The position numbers were made by a program, and so were the translations under genes. Below are positions 46,605-57,136 of a stretch of DNA of 64,000 nucleotides, piece after piece (positions within the stretch are counted from its first letter, which is position 1; each line of letters starts with the position of its first letter). The DNA comes from Mesorhabditis belari (taxonomy: Eukaryota; Nematoda; Chromadorea; Rhabditida; Rhabditidae), in assembly GCA_958450365.1 (NCBI GenBank), contig CAUEEP010000733.1, forward strand, positions 558,001 to 622,000. The letters are read 5' to 3'. The notes below the pieces were generated by a model. The model saw nothing but the letters and a program-made list of their open reading frames with translations. It was not told the origin of the DNA and made no database searches.

Positions 46605-47269
46605 GCATCAGACTTCTGATTGACTCTGAGCTGATCTAGTTGATTCGCCTAACTTCCCTTATAACAATATATTTGTTGAATAGAACTTCTGATAGTCAGT
46701 AAAAACTAGCAAATTTTCATTGGAAAATTGCACAAATGAAAGCTTTTTTTGATTCAAATTAACTAAATTTCATTTCTATTTTTGATTTAATTCGGAAACA
46801 ATTCAGCTCTGAGTCTCGAAAAACTTTTCAGATTAGCACAGCATTGAGCATTCATTTCTGTGAATAGAAAAGAACACTTCAATCGCTCTTTTTTTTGCAA
46901 TTTTCCCAATTCATCACCTCTTCTATTTACACAGCTCATTTATTTCGGTATTTCGGCAATTTTTTAACGATTTTCAGATTGATTTGGCTTTTTTTCTCTA
47001 AATATCAAACGAAGCTTTAGCTCTAGGAACGCCTGAAAAAAACGAAAAAAACTTTTGAATATTTGTTCATTCATGAAAATGACGTAAATTCCGATAGAAG
47101 AACGCTAAGAAATAGCAAATTTACAAAATTGAATGCCGATTTTGTGTTACTCTGGCGAAGATTTGATCCTAAAGCTTGGAAACTTTAGAAATAAATCAGT
47201 GAACATTTTTAACAACAGCATACATCTCTTGATCATCAAGTTGTCTTTATACCATAACTAAACTAGAAA

Positions 47270-47622
47270 ATTTTAGCCAGACTCTGAAAATCTTGATAAT
47301 ATGATGAAGATAATAATAAAATGTCTTTCCAAAACAAATACAAAAGCAAAAGATGAGCAATAAAAGAATCCCAGCAATCATTCCCCAAATCCAAGCTTTA
47401 CTTGATTCATTATCTTTATTAGAATCCTGCCAATTAAATGAAAAAGTTTTGCCAGACTCTGAAAATCTTAAGATTAAGATAATATGATGAAGATAATAAT
47501 AGAATTTCTCCACAACAAATACAAAAACAAAAGATGCGCTATAGAAGAACCCCAGCAATCACTCCCCAAATCCAGGCTTTACTTGATTCATTATCTTATT
47601 AGAATCCTGTCAATTAACTGGA
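47270..47622 (-). repeat. tandem duplication of a single-TM exon, about 178-bp unit
   Basis: Two direct copies, 47,270-47,447 and 47,449-47,622. On the minus strand copy 1 encodes SSKAWIWGMIAGILLLLIFC followed by FCICFGKTFYYYLHHI; copy 2 is a variant (FVFVVEKFYYYLHHI). A hydrophobic helix preceded by NWQDSNKDNESSK is typical of a type I membrane segment. No neighbouring exon was found, so it is an exon relic or part of a gene not otherwise seen. Confidence 0.7.
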
Positions 47623-47849
47623 AAAAAAAACAAGGAATTGGCACTCATTTGTAGGCTTTATTTTTAGGTTTTCAACTAAATAACCGAACTTTTAAATTAA
47701 AAATTGATTTCATAAATGTTAAATGCAATAAAGTACGGTTTAAATGATTCAAAAATACCGACTGGGGCTACCAGTGGTGAATTTATCGCATACACGAAAT
47801 ATATCAATCACAATACAACGACACACACAATACTAGGCTATATCTTAAC

Positions 47850-48118
47850 TTAACCCACGTCATGACAGACGGCTCCCTAACCCTAAGCTCAATGGGGAAC
47901 TAAATAGCTTTTTTGGTGGTGAAGGGAAGATGACGATGAAGGAGTGGCTTGTCACTTTAAAGAACTGGGGCCACAACCACCAGACTGCCCTCCAGAAAAC
48001 CTCTCAACCCGAAGAGAAAAGAAATCCGAAGGGGGTGACCATGTCGCATGTGGGGTTCGAACCCTCGACCTTCCGATTAAGATAAAAGACACTTAACCAG
48101 TCAGCCACACGTGATTGA
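47850..48118 (-). repeat. tRNA-derived SINE-like unit (tRNA-like head)
   Basis: On the minus strand, 48,118 to about 48,050 begins TGGCTGACTGGTTAAGTG (A-box-like) and has GGTTCGAACCC (B box) about 45 bp on, at tRNA spacing. Acceptor-stem halves do not pair well and the anticodon loop looks nine bases long, so it is not a good tRNA gene. About 200 bp of non-tRNA sequence follows, as in a SINE body. No poly-A tail clearly seen. Confidence 0.5.
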
Positions 48119-48608
48119 AAAAAAATCTAGATTTCCTCTGCAAAATGGTTGTTGACAATTTAGTAAAGCTTATTTTCAATTTTCACAATTTTCAAGGCTT
48201 ACATCGCAACAACAGCATTAAATATTTATTCTGATTTATTTTTTTGAAAACATTTTATTTTCAATAATTAAATTGAGAATCGATTTTGTGAAGGCGATAA
48301 AGTTTTTGATAAAACTCCACTGGTTGAGATCGTTTTGCTTAGGGTTATTGTTTTAACTAAAACGTTTTATTTAATCTTTTAAATTTATAAAGATTATCAA
48401 AAGAAAACTATCGTACTTTTGTTTCATTTTATTTAATCTATCGACTTTTTAAACGAATGGATTGAAAAATTTGATAAAAATCAAGATTTTCAAGAGTTGA
48501 AAAGCTTTAGAAAATGAATTCTTTAGAAAAACGATTGTAATCTTGCCTAGTTTTCTTCATTCAATTGATTTCTGATAGAAGAAATTGTATATAAAAGCTT
48601 AGTTTAGA

Positions 48609-50961
48609 TTAGATTACAATAGTTTTCATTACAATAGTTTTCAAAAATACGAAAAACTGACCTTTCTTCAAATTGAATGCCTCCAATGCATACGATTGAA
48701 TATCTTTATTAAACGTGAAATAGATTATTGGACTGAAAAGAGAAAGTTTCAAGTTTTATTCAATAACTTTTTACCTAACACAATTGTTTAGCAATGATAT
48801 CATATTGATAACAAAAGTCATATAGTGAACACCCATTCCGGAAACTGGAATCTTCGTGAAAAAGTCGAAAGCACAAATCTCGAGCTCTAAAACACCGCAA
48901 ACGATACCTCCCTAGAGAAAGTTGATTTCAATTTCAATTTCGACTTGAACCTGTATCAATAACTTGTACTCGGACATCCCTTTTCCTTTTGTGTATTCGG
49001 AACTCTTGTCAACCATTGCAAGATAAGCTTTCAGGTAAAAGAAGAGACCAACATAGATGATAAACATTGCAATCGGGACAACCATATCTTTGATTACAGT
49101 AGCCTGAATCAAAAGACATTAACGTTTTGACATTTCTCTTTTAATATATTAAAATCTCACTAAAAATTGTTTATGGATGAGATCTTAAAAACCATTGAAT
49201 ACAGAGACTCATTGCGTCAGAGTGGATGAATTTCGTAGTTGTTAGTAGAGTTCGGCAAACAAAACCAAAGCCAAAACAGACCAAAACCAAAGCCAAAACA
49301 GACCAAAACCAAAGCCAAAACAGACCAAAACCAAAACCAAAGCCAAAACAGACCAAAACCAAAACCAAAGCCAAAACACCAAAACACCAAAACAAACCAA
49401 AACTCAATTTGCATATAAATTAACATGTAAATTTAAAATTGTAAAATGCAAATTTGCCTTTCACTTTTTCTTACTCCACAAAATCTCGCGGCCGAAAAAA
49501 GGACCAAAACACGATCTCGAAATTTCGAAACAAAAAATAGCCTATGGGATAGATTTTTGGACGCTGATTTCAAATCTGCAAACAGATTTTCGCTAGCTCC
49601 TCCCAGTCGCGAGATATTGGCGAGTTTTGGTTAGTTTTGGTTTTGGTTTTGTTATGGTTTTGGTTTTGGTTTGGTTTTGGTTTTGGTTTTGGTTTGGTTT
49701 TGGTTTTGGTTTGGTTTTGGTTTTGGTTTGGTTTTGGTTTGGTTTTGGTTTTGTTATGGTTTGGTTTTGGTTTTGTTTTGGTTTTGGTTTTGTTATGGTT
49801 TTGGTTTTGGTGGTTTTGGTTTTGGTTAAGTTTTGTTTTCCGAAGTCTAATTGTTAGTATTATATTTTTCTCAATGCTGAAGTTTCTTGAAATTTCTTTT
49901 AAGAATTCTTGATCGAACTCTCTAAAAATTTGACTTTTCATGCTTTAACCTTAATAATTAACGCAAACGTGTGTCCTTTTAGATTTCCGATTTCAATGCC
50001 CGATCACCTGCATCATCGTTTGCCCAATCGGTGCCACACAATTGAAATAGAAATAGAAACCCTTTGTTGAGAACTCTTTTGTACATCCAAAGATCTGTCG
50101 ACAAGTCACTTCAGTTAAACAAAAAACATATGTGAAAAGGATAAGACTAAATGGAGAAATAGTTAAAGTACTTAAAGAAAACAAACCAAATCAATGGCTT
50201 TCGATCGAAAAAGATTGAATTGAGACGATTTGATGAAAAGACGGTTAAACGATTGACTGCCATCCAAAGAGTCATCCAGGTGAGAGAATTGAAAAAGACT
50301 GTCTCGGAAAAAGCACCACCAGTGTAGATAAAAATTGCGTTCATCGGTATATAGACCTAGAAAGGATATTCATTGTCTAAACTTATCAACTAGTTGATCT
50401 TTTAAAGAGAAAACGCTAGGAAAGCCAGGCTAAAGCCCAGCTGGTAAGGCCAGAGTCCGGTCAAGAATAGGATTTAACTAGATAAGTGACAGAACAAGAA
50501 CAGGACAAGCTAAGACAAGTCAAGTCGGAGGCTGTTTATGAACTTCAGGCTGATCCAGGGGATTCTTGGCCCACAAAGGCTTATCCTAAGCGAAAGCCCT
50601 AGCTTCTGGCTTAGAAACAACCCTAACTTGGCCCTAGCAGCTTTAGCTGAATTGAAACAATCCGCTTACGTTATCTGCGGCCCATGTAAACGGAATTGCA
50701 ATTAATAGCTGAATGAGTAACAAAATTGAATCACATATACACATTTGCAGCGCTAGCATATAAAAAGTGATCTTGAGGAGAGATTTTCTTCGCTAAACTT
50801 TTGAGTTGAACAGAAATTTTATTGAAATCTACTCGAATGAAGAGAAAAATGATGAAGCAATGCGCGGAAAGGCCAAGAATTGAGACAATTGAATAGATGA
50901 TTGCACAGCCAAGACGGTATTCGAATGGAGCAATCGGCGTGGTGTCCGTTTCGTTTGACAT
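48609..50961 (-). CDS. nematode serpentine 7TM receptor (Srx/Srsx-like)
   Basis: Start at 50,961: MSNETDTTPIAPFEYRLG, TM1 AIIYSIVSILGLSAHCFIIF; TM2 exon LLIAIPFTWAADN (about 50,671-50,709); then TGGAFSETVFFNSLTWMTLW with MAVNRLTVFSSNR (TM3 and the arginine motif region), a TM4 KPLIWFVF/LSTLTISPFSLI, cysteines in EVTCRQIFGC, a TM5 part NCVAPIGQTMMQ, VVPIAMFIIYVGLFFYL, TM6 part LEICAFDFFTKIPVSGMG, TM7 FVINMISLLNNCV and SPIIYFTFNKDIQSY in place of the usual NPxxY. Order and motifs fit nematode chemoreceptor families. A one-base shift inside TM4 near 50,170 breaks the frame. The intron between 49,102 and 49,992 is filled by two opposing CAAAAC/GTTTTG arrays. The ligand is unknown. Confidence 0.75.
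49248..49405. repeat. CAAAAC-type simple array in receptor intron
   Basis: Short units of CAAAACC/AAAGC with a longer period of about 20-26 bp (AAAACAGACCAAAACCAAAGCC). Complementary to the array at 49,622-49,830. Confidence 0.85.
49622..49830. repeat. GGTTTT-type simple array in receptor intron
   Basis: Runs of TTTTGG/TTTGG units with occasional TTATGG. Opposite strand sense to the array at 49,248-49,405; together they bracket about 216 bp. Confidence 0.85.
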
Positions 50962-51588
50962 CTAGAATTTGATGAATTTTGAAAAATCATTGCTGGCTGG
51001 CTGGTTAGAAAGCGTTTGATTACGGTAAACTTCATAAAAATTGAAAAATTTTTAGTTTAATCCGTTTTAGCTCACAATTCTTATTGATTACAATGGATTG
51101 AATGCAAAAATTGGGTTTTTGGCTTGCGATAGCTTCAAACTAACTAACTAAGCTAAATAGATTTGCAAAAATGAGATGAGATGAAAGATGAGCCCAAATT
51201 TCCTCAGCTTTTGTAGTCTTATCATAAACACTTTTTTTAAAAACCTGTGATTACTAAGAAAATACCTAGAGATTAGCAAAAACTGAAAAGTTATTGGAAA
51301 AAAAGATTGGCACTTGAACGTCTAGAATTAGAAAATGTGAGATTTTAGATCTTTGTCTTGGTACAAAAGGAGAAAAAGCAAATTAGCGTGTGTCGGTGCA
51401 AAGAAATAATCACTTCGGGAAAGTTTTTTTTGCTTCCGGAATTGAAACTAGAATGGAGAAAAGGAGAAAAGTCTCGTTTTAAGTGAGATTTGCGGAGAAA
51501 TGATCAAAAGGATAAATAGATTTTTTTAATTTCAATACCCGGAACAAGTTTGACCAATTTTGATTTGACAGAACAATCTAGATACAGC
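50962..51588. other. spacer upstream of the receptor gene
   Basis: No gene seen. Contains an ACGGTAAACTT stretch near 51,021 that resembles the end of the fold-back MITE. Confidence 0.4.
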
Positions 51589-51780
51589 TTTTCCCTTTGC
51601 CATTGGCAATCTAACCTTTGAGCTCAAATATCTTGGTGTTGGACTGTTCAATTTAAATAGTTTTGTTATCATTAGATGCGCCAAGTTTTTCTCTGTTGAT
51701 TGGTACAAAAACTATTTAAATTGGAAAGCGCAACACCAAAATATTTGAGCTCAAAGTTAGATTACCAATGGCAAAGGGAA
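51589..51780. repeat. fold-back element, copy 1, fused to minisatellite
   Basis: Arms TTTGCCATTGGCAATCTAAC...TTTGAGCTCAAATATCTTGG and the reverse complement at about 51,730-51,780; centre carries ATTAGATGCGCCAAG. Its right tip is the unit of the minisatellite that follows. Confidence 0.85.
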
Positions 51781-51918
51781 CCAATGGCAAAGGGAACTAA
51801 TGGCAAAGGGAACCAATGGCAAAGGGAACCAATGGCAAGGGAACTAATGGCAAAGGGAACTAATGGTAAAGGAAACCAATGGCAAAGGGAACTAATGGCA
51901 AAGGGAACCAATGGCAAA
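51765..51918. repeat. 16-bp minisatellite
   Basis: About nine to ten units of CCAATGGCAAAGGGAA with C/T and one-base variants. Unit identical to the terminal sequence of the fold-back element. Confidence 0.9.
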
Positions 51919-52005
51919 ATCATTCAATCTTTTATTTCACAATCATGGTGAGGTTCTAAGGCTTGACCACAAAAAAAAGGTTATCGAACATTTGACTCAG
52001 CTCCT

Positions 52006-52165
52006 TTTCCCATTGGCAATCTAACTTTTGAGCTCAAATATCTTGGTGTTGGACTGTTCAATTTAAAGAGTTTTGTTATCATTAGATGCGCCAAGTCTTT
52101 CTCTGTCGTTTGGACGACCCAACACCAAGAGATTTGAGCTCAAAGTTAGATTGCCAATGGCAAAA
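52006..52165. repeat. fold-back element, copy 2
   Basis: About 90% like copy 1 (same arms TTGGCAATCTAACTTTTGAG and centre), ending TTGCCAATGGCAAAATGGG without amplification of the tip. Confidence 0.85.
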
Positions 52166-52961
52166 TGGGCGGGGCGCATATGAAATGTCTGATAACCCAA
52201 TCTAGATTGTCTTTGAAACAATGCCACAGTAACTGGGTGAAATTTCAAACAATATTAATGCTTTAAAGTTGTTCCCTAGTAGCTTGAAAGCTTTCAAAGT
52301 TTGACAAAGTTCAAAGTTCAAAGTTTTGAGAAATCCATACTCTTATTTTTCAACTTTATTTAACATCCAATTACCGTAATTTGAAAAAGCACGAAACTAA
52401 TTTACAAAAGATGAGAATCTACAAAGGATTACTTCAGTTTTGCCTCTGTCTAACTTTTTGTTTAACCGGTGAAATTCTCGTATTTCATTTCCTACTGTAT
52501 TTTTGAATTCGAAATTTCAATCAAATGTCAATTGCCGATTTTATTCCCCATTTTGCAACACAAAATACATTAAAAAAATCAAAAATAAAGTACTCAAAGA
52601 AAGCCAGAGAATTTCTCAAAGAAAGCCAGAGAACTCAGAAAAAATTCATTTTTCTAGTTCTCAAAAAATTACAGGCTTCCTTGAGCACAAAGTCGTTTTT
52701 GAATCAATTTTGGAGGTGGAATGTGGGTGGAAATGAAAGGGCATAAAAAAATCATTCATTTTAAAATCAATCATTTTGAAATCAAAAGTTTAGACTCAAT
52801 GAAGGAATTTTCGAAAAATTTTTTAGCTTTTGTAAATTGAATACTTTGAAATTAAAATCCTAGAGATACTATAGAATTTAAGGTTTTTAATCTTACCGAT
52901 TTGAAGCAGCAATGCAAGACAGAGACAAGTAAACCTAGAAAGATTTAGATTTTCATTAATA
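52166..52961. other. non-coding, repeat-rich flank
   Basis: No gene supported. Part of it near 52,730-52,960 is similar to 54,330-54,480 (AAATCCTAGAGAT..., TTTTTAATCTTA). Confidence 0.4.
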
Positions 52962-53481
52962 TTGGGTTGGGGAGAATGAGTCGGCGCCCAACTTTAAAGG
53001 GACTTTTTGCACACATAAAGCCTTCTTTAAACATACGTTTGGTTTCATCAAAAGGATCCACTATTTCTCTACAAAATGACTTTTGAGAGATTCCACAAAG
53101 CTTTTCTTTCGTGGAGTTTATGAACTTCGAAACGCAGCTGGTTAAAATGGCAACGAGTCCGACTCATCATTTGAACAGTTTCTTTCACATAAACCTTCTT
53201 TGGTGTTTATATAAAAAAGATAGAGCACATTCAATTACTTAAGTTGCCAAATTTGCAGGAAGATCCCACCAATGGTTTTTTCTAGATCACAGTTTGTAGT
53301 TTTTGTGAAAAAATGGCTTTTTCTTGAGCGGAGGCGCTGTTTGAATTTTCTTTTAAATGTCATTTTGTAGAGAATTTGTTAACCATTCTATGAGTATCAA
53401 ACGCATATTATTTCACGAAGTCTGCTAGAAGTTTTAGACATTTTTTTCATTTTCGGCGTCGACTCATTCTCCCCAACCCAA
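52962..53481. mobile_element. non-autonomous mariner-type element, 520 bp
   Basis: Begins TTGGGTTGGGGAGAATGAGT and ends with the inverted complement (ACTCATTCTCCCCAACCCAA), flanked by TA on both sides, the target duplication of Tc1/mariner elements. No transposase frame inside. Flanks also share TAGATTTTCATT, a longer direct repeat of unclear origin. Confidence 0.85.
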
Positions 53482-53539
53482 TAGATTTTCATTTACAATT
53501 CAAATATGCTGAAAACTATTTAAAAGATATTCAGCGTAT

Positions 53540-53800
53540 TGTTAGATTATTGTGGTTAGAATTAAGACTGACACAGATTGGCTGTGAGATTTTTTTGAGT
53601 CCTTCTAAATCTTTCTAGGTTTACTTGTCTCTGTCTTGCATTCAAAAGATATTCTTTATGTTATTTGGTTACTTTAGTTAGACTTAAGACTGACACAGAC
53701 TGACACAGACTGAGATTTTTGAGTATTCTTCCAGATTTACTTGTCTCTTGATTGCTGCTTCAAATCCAGTAAAATTTTCATCTTCAAAATATCAAGTACA
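53540..53800 (+). repeat. dispersed repeat with internal duplication
   Basis: The segment AAGATATTC...ATTTGGTTACTTTAGTTAGA...GACTGACACAGA...TTTACTTGTCTC appears at 53,527-53,638, again at 53,646-53,752, again at 54,527-54,615, and inverted at about 54,790-54,860. Confidence 0.7.
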
Positions 53801-53801
53801 T

Positions 53802-54073
53802 GACCAGATTGAACCTGACCAGATTGAACATGGCCAGATTGAACATGGCCAGATTGAATATGGCCAGATTGAACATGACCAGACATGACCAGATTGAACC
53901 TGACCAGATTGAACCTGACCAGATTGAACCTGACCAGATTGAACATGACCAGATTGAACATGGCCAGATTGAACATGGCCAGACATGACCAGATTGAGCA
54001 TGACCAGATTGAACATGACCAGACATGACCAGATTGAACATGGCCAGATTGAATATGACCAGATTGAACATGA
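53802..54073. repeat. 15-bp minisatellite
   Basis: About 18 units of GACCAGATTGAACAT, with C/T and A/G variants and several shortened units (GACCAGACAT). All frames are open on both strands only because the unit is a multiple of three. Confidence 0.9.
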
Positions 54074-54424
54074 CTTTTCGCTCCCACAGACGCCACCTCT
54101 TTGACACATCCGATTCTCTAGGAAATTTTGTTTCCTAGTTGATTACTGTAATGGAAAGTCAGCTCTATTCTTGGAAAATAAAATATATGAAGGCGGAGAT
54201 CTCAATTTAGTTTTTCTGTTTCTGAAAAATTACAGGGTTCAGTTTTTTCTTGAGTATAAAGTCAAAATCTAGAATGTTAACATTTAAAAAAAAAGAAAAC
54301 TTTGAAAGGAATAATTTGAGAGGTGAAATGTGGGTGGAAATGAAGGACATCAAATTTTGAAGTCAAAAATTTCAACTCAAGAAAGGACTAGGCTCGAAAA
54401 ATTGAAAAGTTTTCGAAAACTGAA

Positions 54425-54950
54425 TACTTTTAAATTAAAATCCTAGAGATTATGTCGAATTTAAAAGGTTTTTAATCTTAATAGTCTTCATTTTAAATGC
54501 AAATATGTTGGAGACTTTTCAGAAGATATTCTTTATGTTATTTGATTACTTTAGCTAGATTTAAGACTGACACAGAATGAGATTTTTGAGTATTCTTCCA
54601 GATTTACTTGTCTCTTGCATTCCTCATTCAAATCCAATCAAAATTTCACCTCCAAAATATCAAGTCCATAATCGGATTGAACATTTTAACTCAAGTACAT
54701 TGTAAGATTTTGTAAAATTTGCATTTTTGCCTGCAATTCTTGCAATATGCTTATAAAAAGGGCTTATAGCAAAATGTGCTTATAAAAATCTCATTCTGTG
54801 TCAGTCTTAAGTCTTAATTAAAGTAACCAAACAACATAAAGAATATCTTCTGGAAATTTTCCAACATATTTGCATTTAAAATGAAGATTATTAAGATTGA
54901 AAACCTTTTAAATTCGACATAATCTCTAGGATTTAAGTTTAAATTACCCT
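54425..54950. repeat. large inverted repeat
   Basis: The stretch at about 54,435-54,570 (AATCCTAGAGATTATGTCGA ... GATATTCTTTATGTTATTTG) returns as reverse complement at about 54,790-54,945, with a centre of about 220 bp. Confidence 0.75.
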
Positions 54951-56079
54951 GTAAAACTGGAAATTTAAAACCATTTTTGCTGTCTTTCCAGAAAAATCAT
55001 TCTAATTGTTGATCTAATTGAGAAATTCGTTTACAACAAAAAAAAATTCCGCTTCGGAGAAGTCATTTTATAGACTCAATTGGCAGAAAAGTCATGTAAT
55101 CAAAAAAAGGAGCTCAAAAATGGTTCCTTATTGGAAAATGTAAAGAGTTTAGCGCTTAAAATAGATTAGAATAGTACTGTATTTTGCAGCTACTCACTTG
55201 CTTTTGTTTTGCAGTTGCAATAGCACTTTTCATTGCCGTTTAAATGAATGACAGTAGCTAGAGTGTTTTTTTTGAGATTAAAGTGTAAACGCATGCCTGG
55301 TTACAGTGAATCTTTGGACAACATTTACCTTGATTATTTGCTAAGCAGCTAAAAGGCACCTATTTGAGAAAACTAAAACCACAAGCGACCACAAATGGAA
55401 AAAAGATCTACTTGTGTCAATCAAAGCGCTGAAGACGTCCTACGGTCCAGTCACTTCTGGTGAAGATGCGCTGGAAATTGAAAAGATGGGAAGCCGACTT
55501 GAAGAACTGCTGTACTTGAGCGAAGATGAAAGTGAGCAAGAGGAAGAATTATATCTATCGATCTAGACTGTGCTGAGGTGTCTGATGAGTGACGATCTTG
55601 TTTTTCTCCAAGTCTTGCAGTGTCTCCAAAAATTTGTAAACCCATCAAATCACTTTAGCCGGGTGATTTTTATTCTTTTTATAATAAAATCAGCGATATT
55701 AAAATAAAAAAAACAGGTGGTTGCCGTAAAAAAATTTTTTATGGTCACCCGGCCGCGATTAATACTCCCCTTTAAACAAATTGATAGCTATAGTTGATAG
55801 CTTTCAGGATTCAACTGCAGGATTCAACTTAAAGCTTTTGGTAAAACTCCAGAGTATCTATCTATTTTAAAGTTAGATTTTGAAAATTACCACTAGAATT
55901 GAGTGCATACTGCACATTGACATTCATTCCACCATTTAGCTTAAATCAGTTTCCTTGCAAAAGTGAACATAGAAAATATAAAGATTTTTTTGATTTTACG
56001 ACTCTTGACTTTTATGAAATGTTGAAGTCTGTATCTCAGTTTAGTTTTTGCAAAGTTTCTAGAACTAAAACAGATATAT
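54951..56079. other. non-coding stretch with a possible coding fragment
   Basis: Around 55,410-55,566 a plus-strand frame reads LLVSIKALKTSYGPVTSGED, then EIEKMGSRLEELLYLSEDES and a stop. It has no start and no partner exon; it may be a gag-like fragment of a retroelement but I cannot support that. The rest shows nothing. Confidence 0.35.
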
Positions 56080-56600
56080 TAGGTTGATGCATAAGTGTTT
56101 TTGTTCCTTTTCGTCTGCCGTTTCAAGCCAACAAATGCACCAATTAAACTACGGTTGATTTCATTAGAAAAAGCAATTATTTTTCTGCAAAATAACATTA
56201 AAACGGGTTTAAAAATATTTAATACCTGGATTTTCTTGAGAGTATGAAGTCGGGTAGTCAAAAAGGGCTAACTCGATGATGCGGTTTAGACACCTTAGCT
56301 AAAGAAAACCTATCTTCGTGTCAATAGATAAAAGATAGAGAAAAAAAACGTTTGATATTTCGCCAAAATTTCAGAGAAATTCATTCAGCCAATTTTTCCG
56401 TAGAGTTTTTTTATAGATTTTTACGAAAAAGGCGTTTTTCACTCTCGAATTTGCTTGAAAGTGAACCGAAATTCATTTAAAAAGATGCAAATTGAACAAA
56501 AAAACACTTTTTTTATAGAGCAAACTATAGATTAATTGGTGAATTTGTTACTTTTTAACAGAAGTACGAAAAAAACGAAAAGACTTATGCATCAACCTAA
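56080..56600. mobile_element. non-autonomous mariner-type element, 521 bp
   Basis: Begins TTAGGTTGATGCATAAGTGT and ends ACTTATGCATCAACCTAA with TA flanks on both sides. TIRs extend with mismatches to about 30 bp (TTTCGT...ACGAAAA). No transposase frame. Nearly the same length as the element at 52,962, with related but different TIRs. Confidence 0.9.
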
Positions 56601-57136
56601 TATATCGGTTCAATTACCCAGACAAAGATATTAACACCATATTCAATATAAAATGCAATCAGAATCCTCTAGTTCAAGTTGATTATTTCCTTCCCAATAT
56701 ATCATTGAATGAGAAAATTTGTGTTTTATTCTGTTTTCCCTAGGTCAAAGAAATATTTCAAGAGATGGGCTGTTTACGTGCTCACAGAGTTTTTTTTTTG
56801 AAGAGCAATAGAGTGTGAAAGAAGAAAGGAAACGAAAACGCGAGCAAAGAATCGATGTTTGGGAAAAGAGAAAAGGGATGTCAGTGAGGTGAGCAGATCC
56901 ATCCTTACCCCGAGTACAACAACATTTTGTTTTTTCAAAATTTTAACAATTTTCTCCTTATCATTTCCCAAGCAAAACTCGTTCTTTTCAAATTTTCAAC
57001 AAAAATGCAGCTCTACTTGTCAGTCGATTTGTTTTTCTAGATGTTAAACTATTGGAATTTTTTCAATACTAGCCAAAATTCTCTCTCCAAAATTGCAAGA
57101 ATTGAATCAAAATGACTAATTGCTTTGTGATAACTA
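56601..57136. other. intergenic stretch, nothing recognised
   Basis: AT-rich, no gene or repeat of note. Confidence 0.4.

Larger units (their letters stand above)
46605..48608. other. non-coding stretch with tandem duplication and tRNA-like unit
   Basis: Apart from the two features listed inside it (47,270-47,622 and 47,850-48,118), no gene could be supported. AT-rich. Confidence 0.4.

Noticed and set aside
48050..48118. Functional tRNA gene
   Set aside because: Acceptor stem does not pair and the anticodon loop is too long; kept only as a tRNA-derived repeat.
49171..49941. Frames rich in phenylalanine/valine/leucine or lysine/proline/threonine
   Set aside because: Products of the GGTTTT and CAAAAC arrays in the receptor intron.
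53737..54109. Three overlapping open frames over 100 codons on the minus strand
   Set aside because: All are the 15-bp minisatellite, open in every frame because the unit is a multiple of three.
55410..55566. Retroelement gag fragment
   Set aside because: Short frame with weak resemblance and no neighbouring polymerase or repeats; mentioned only as a possible coding fragment.
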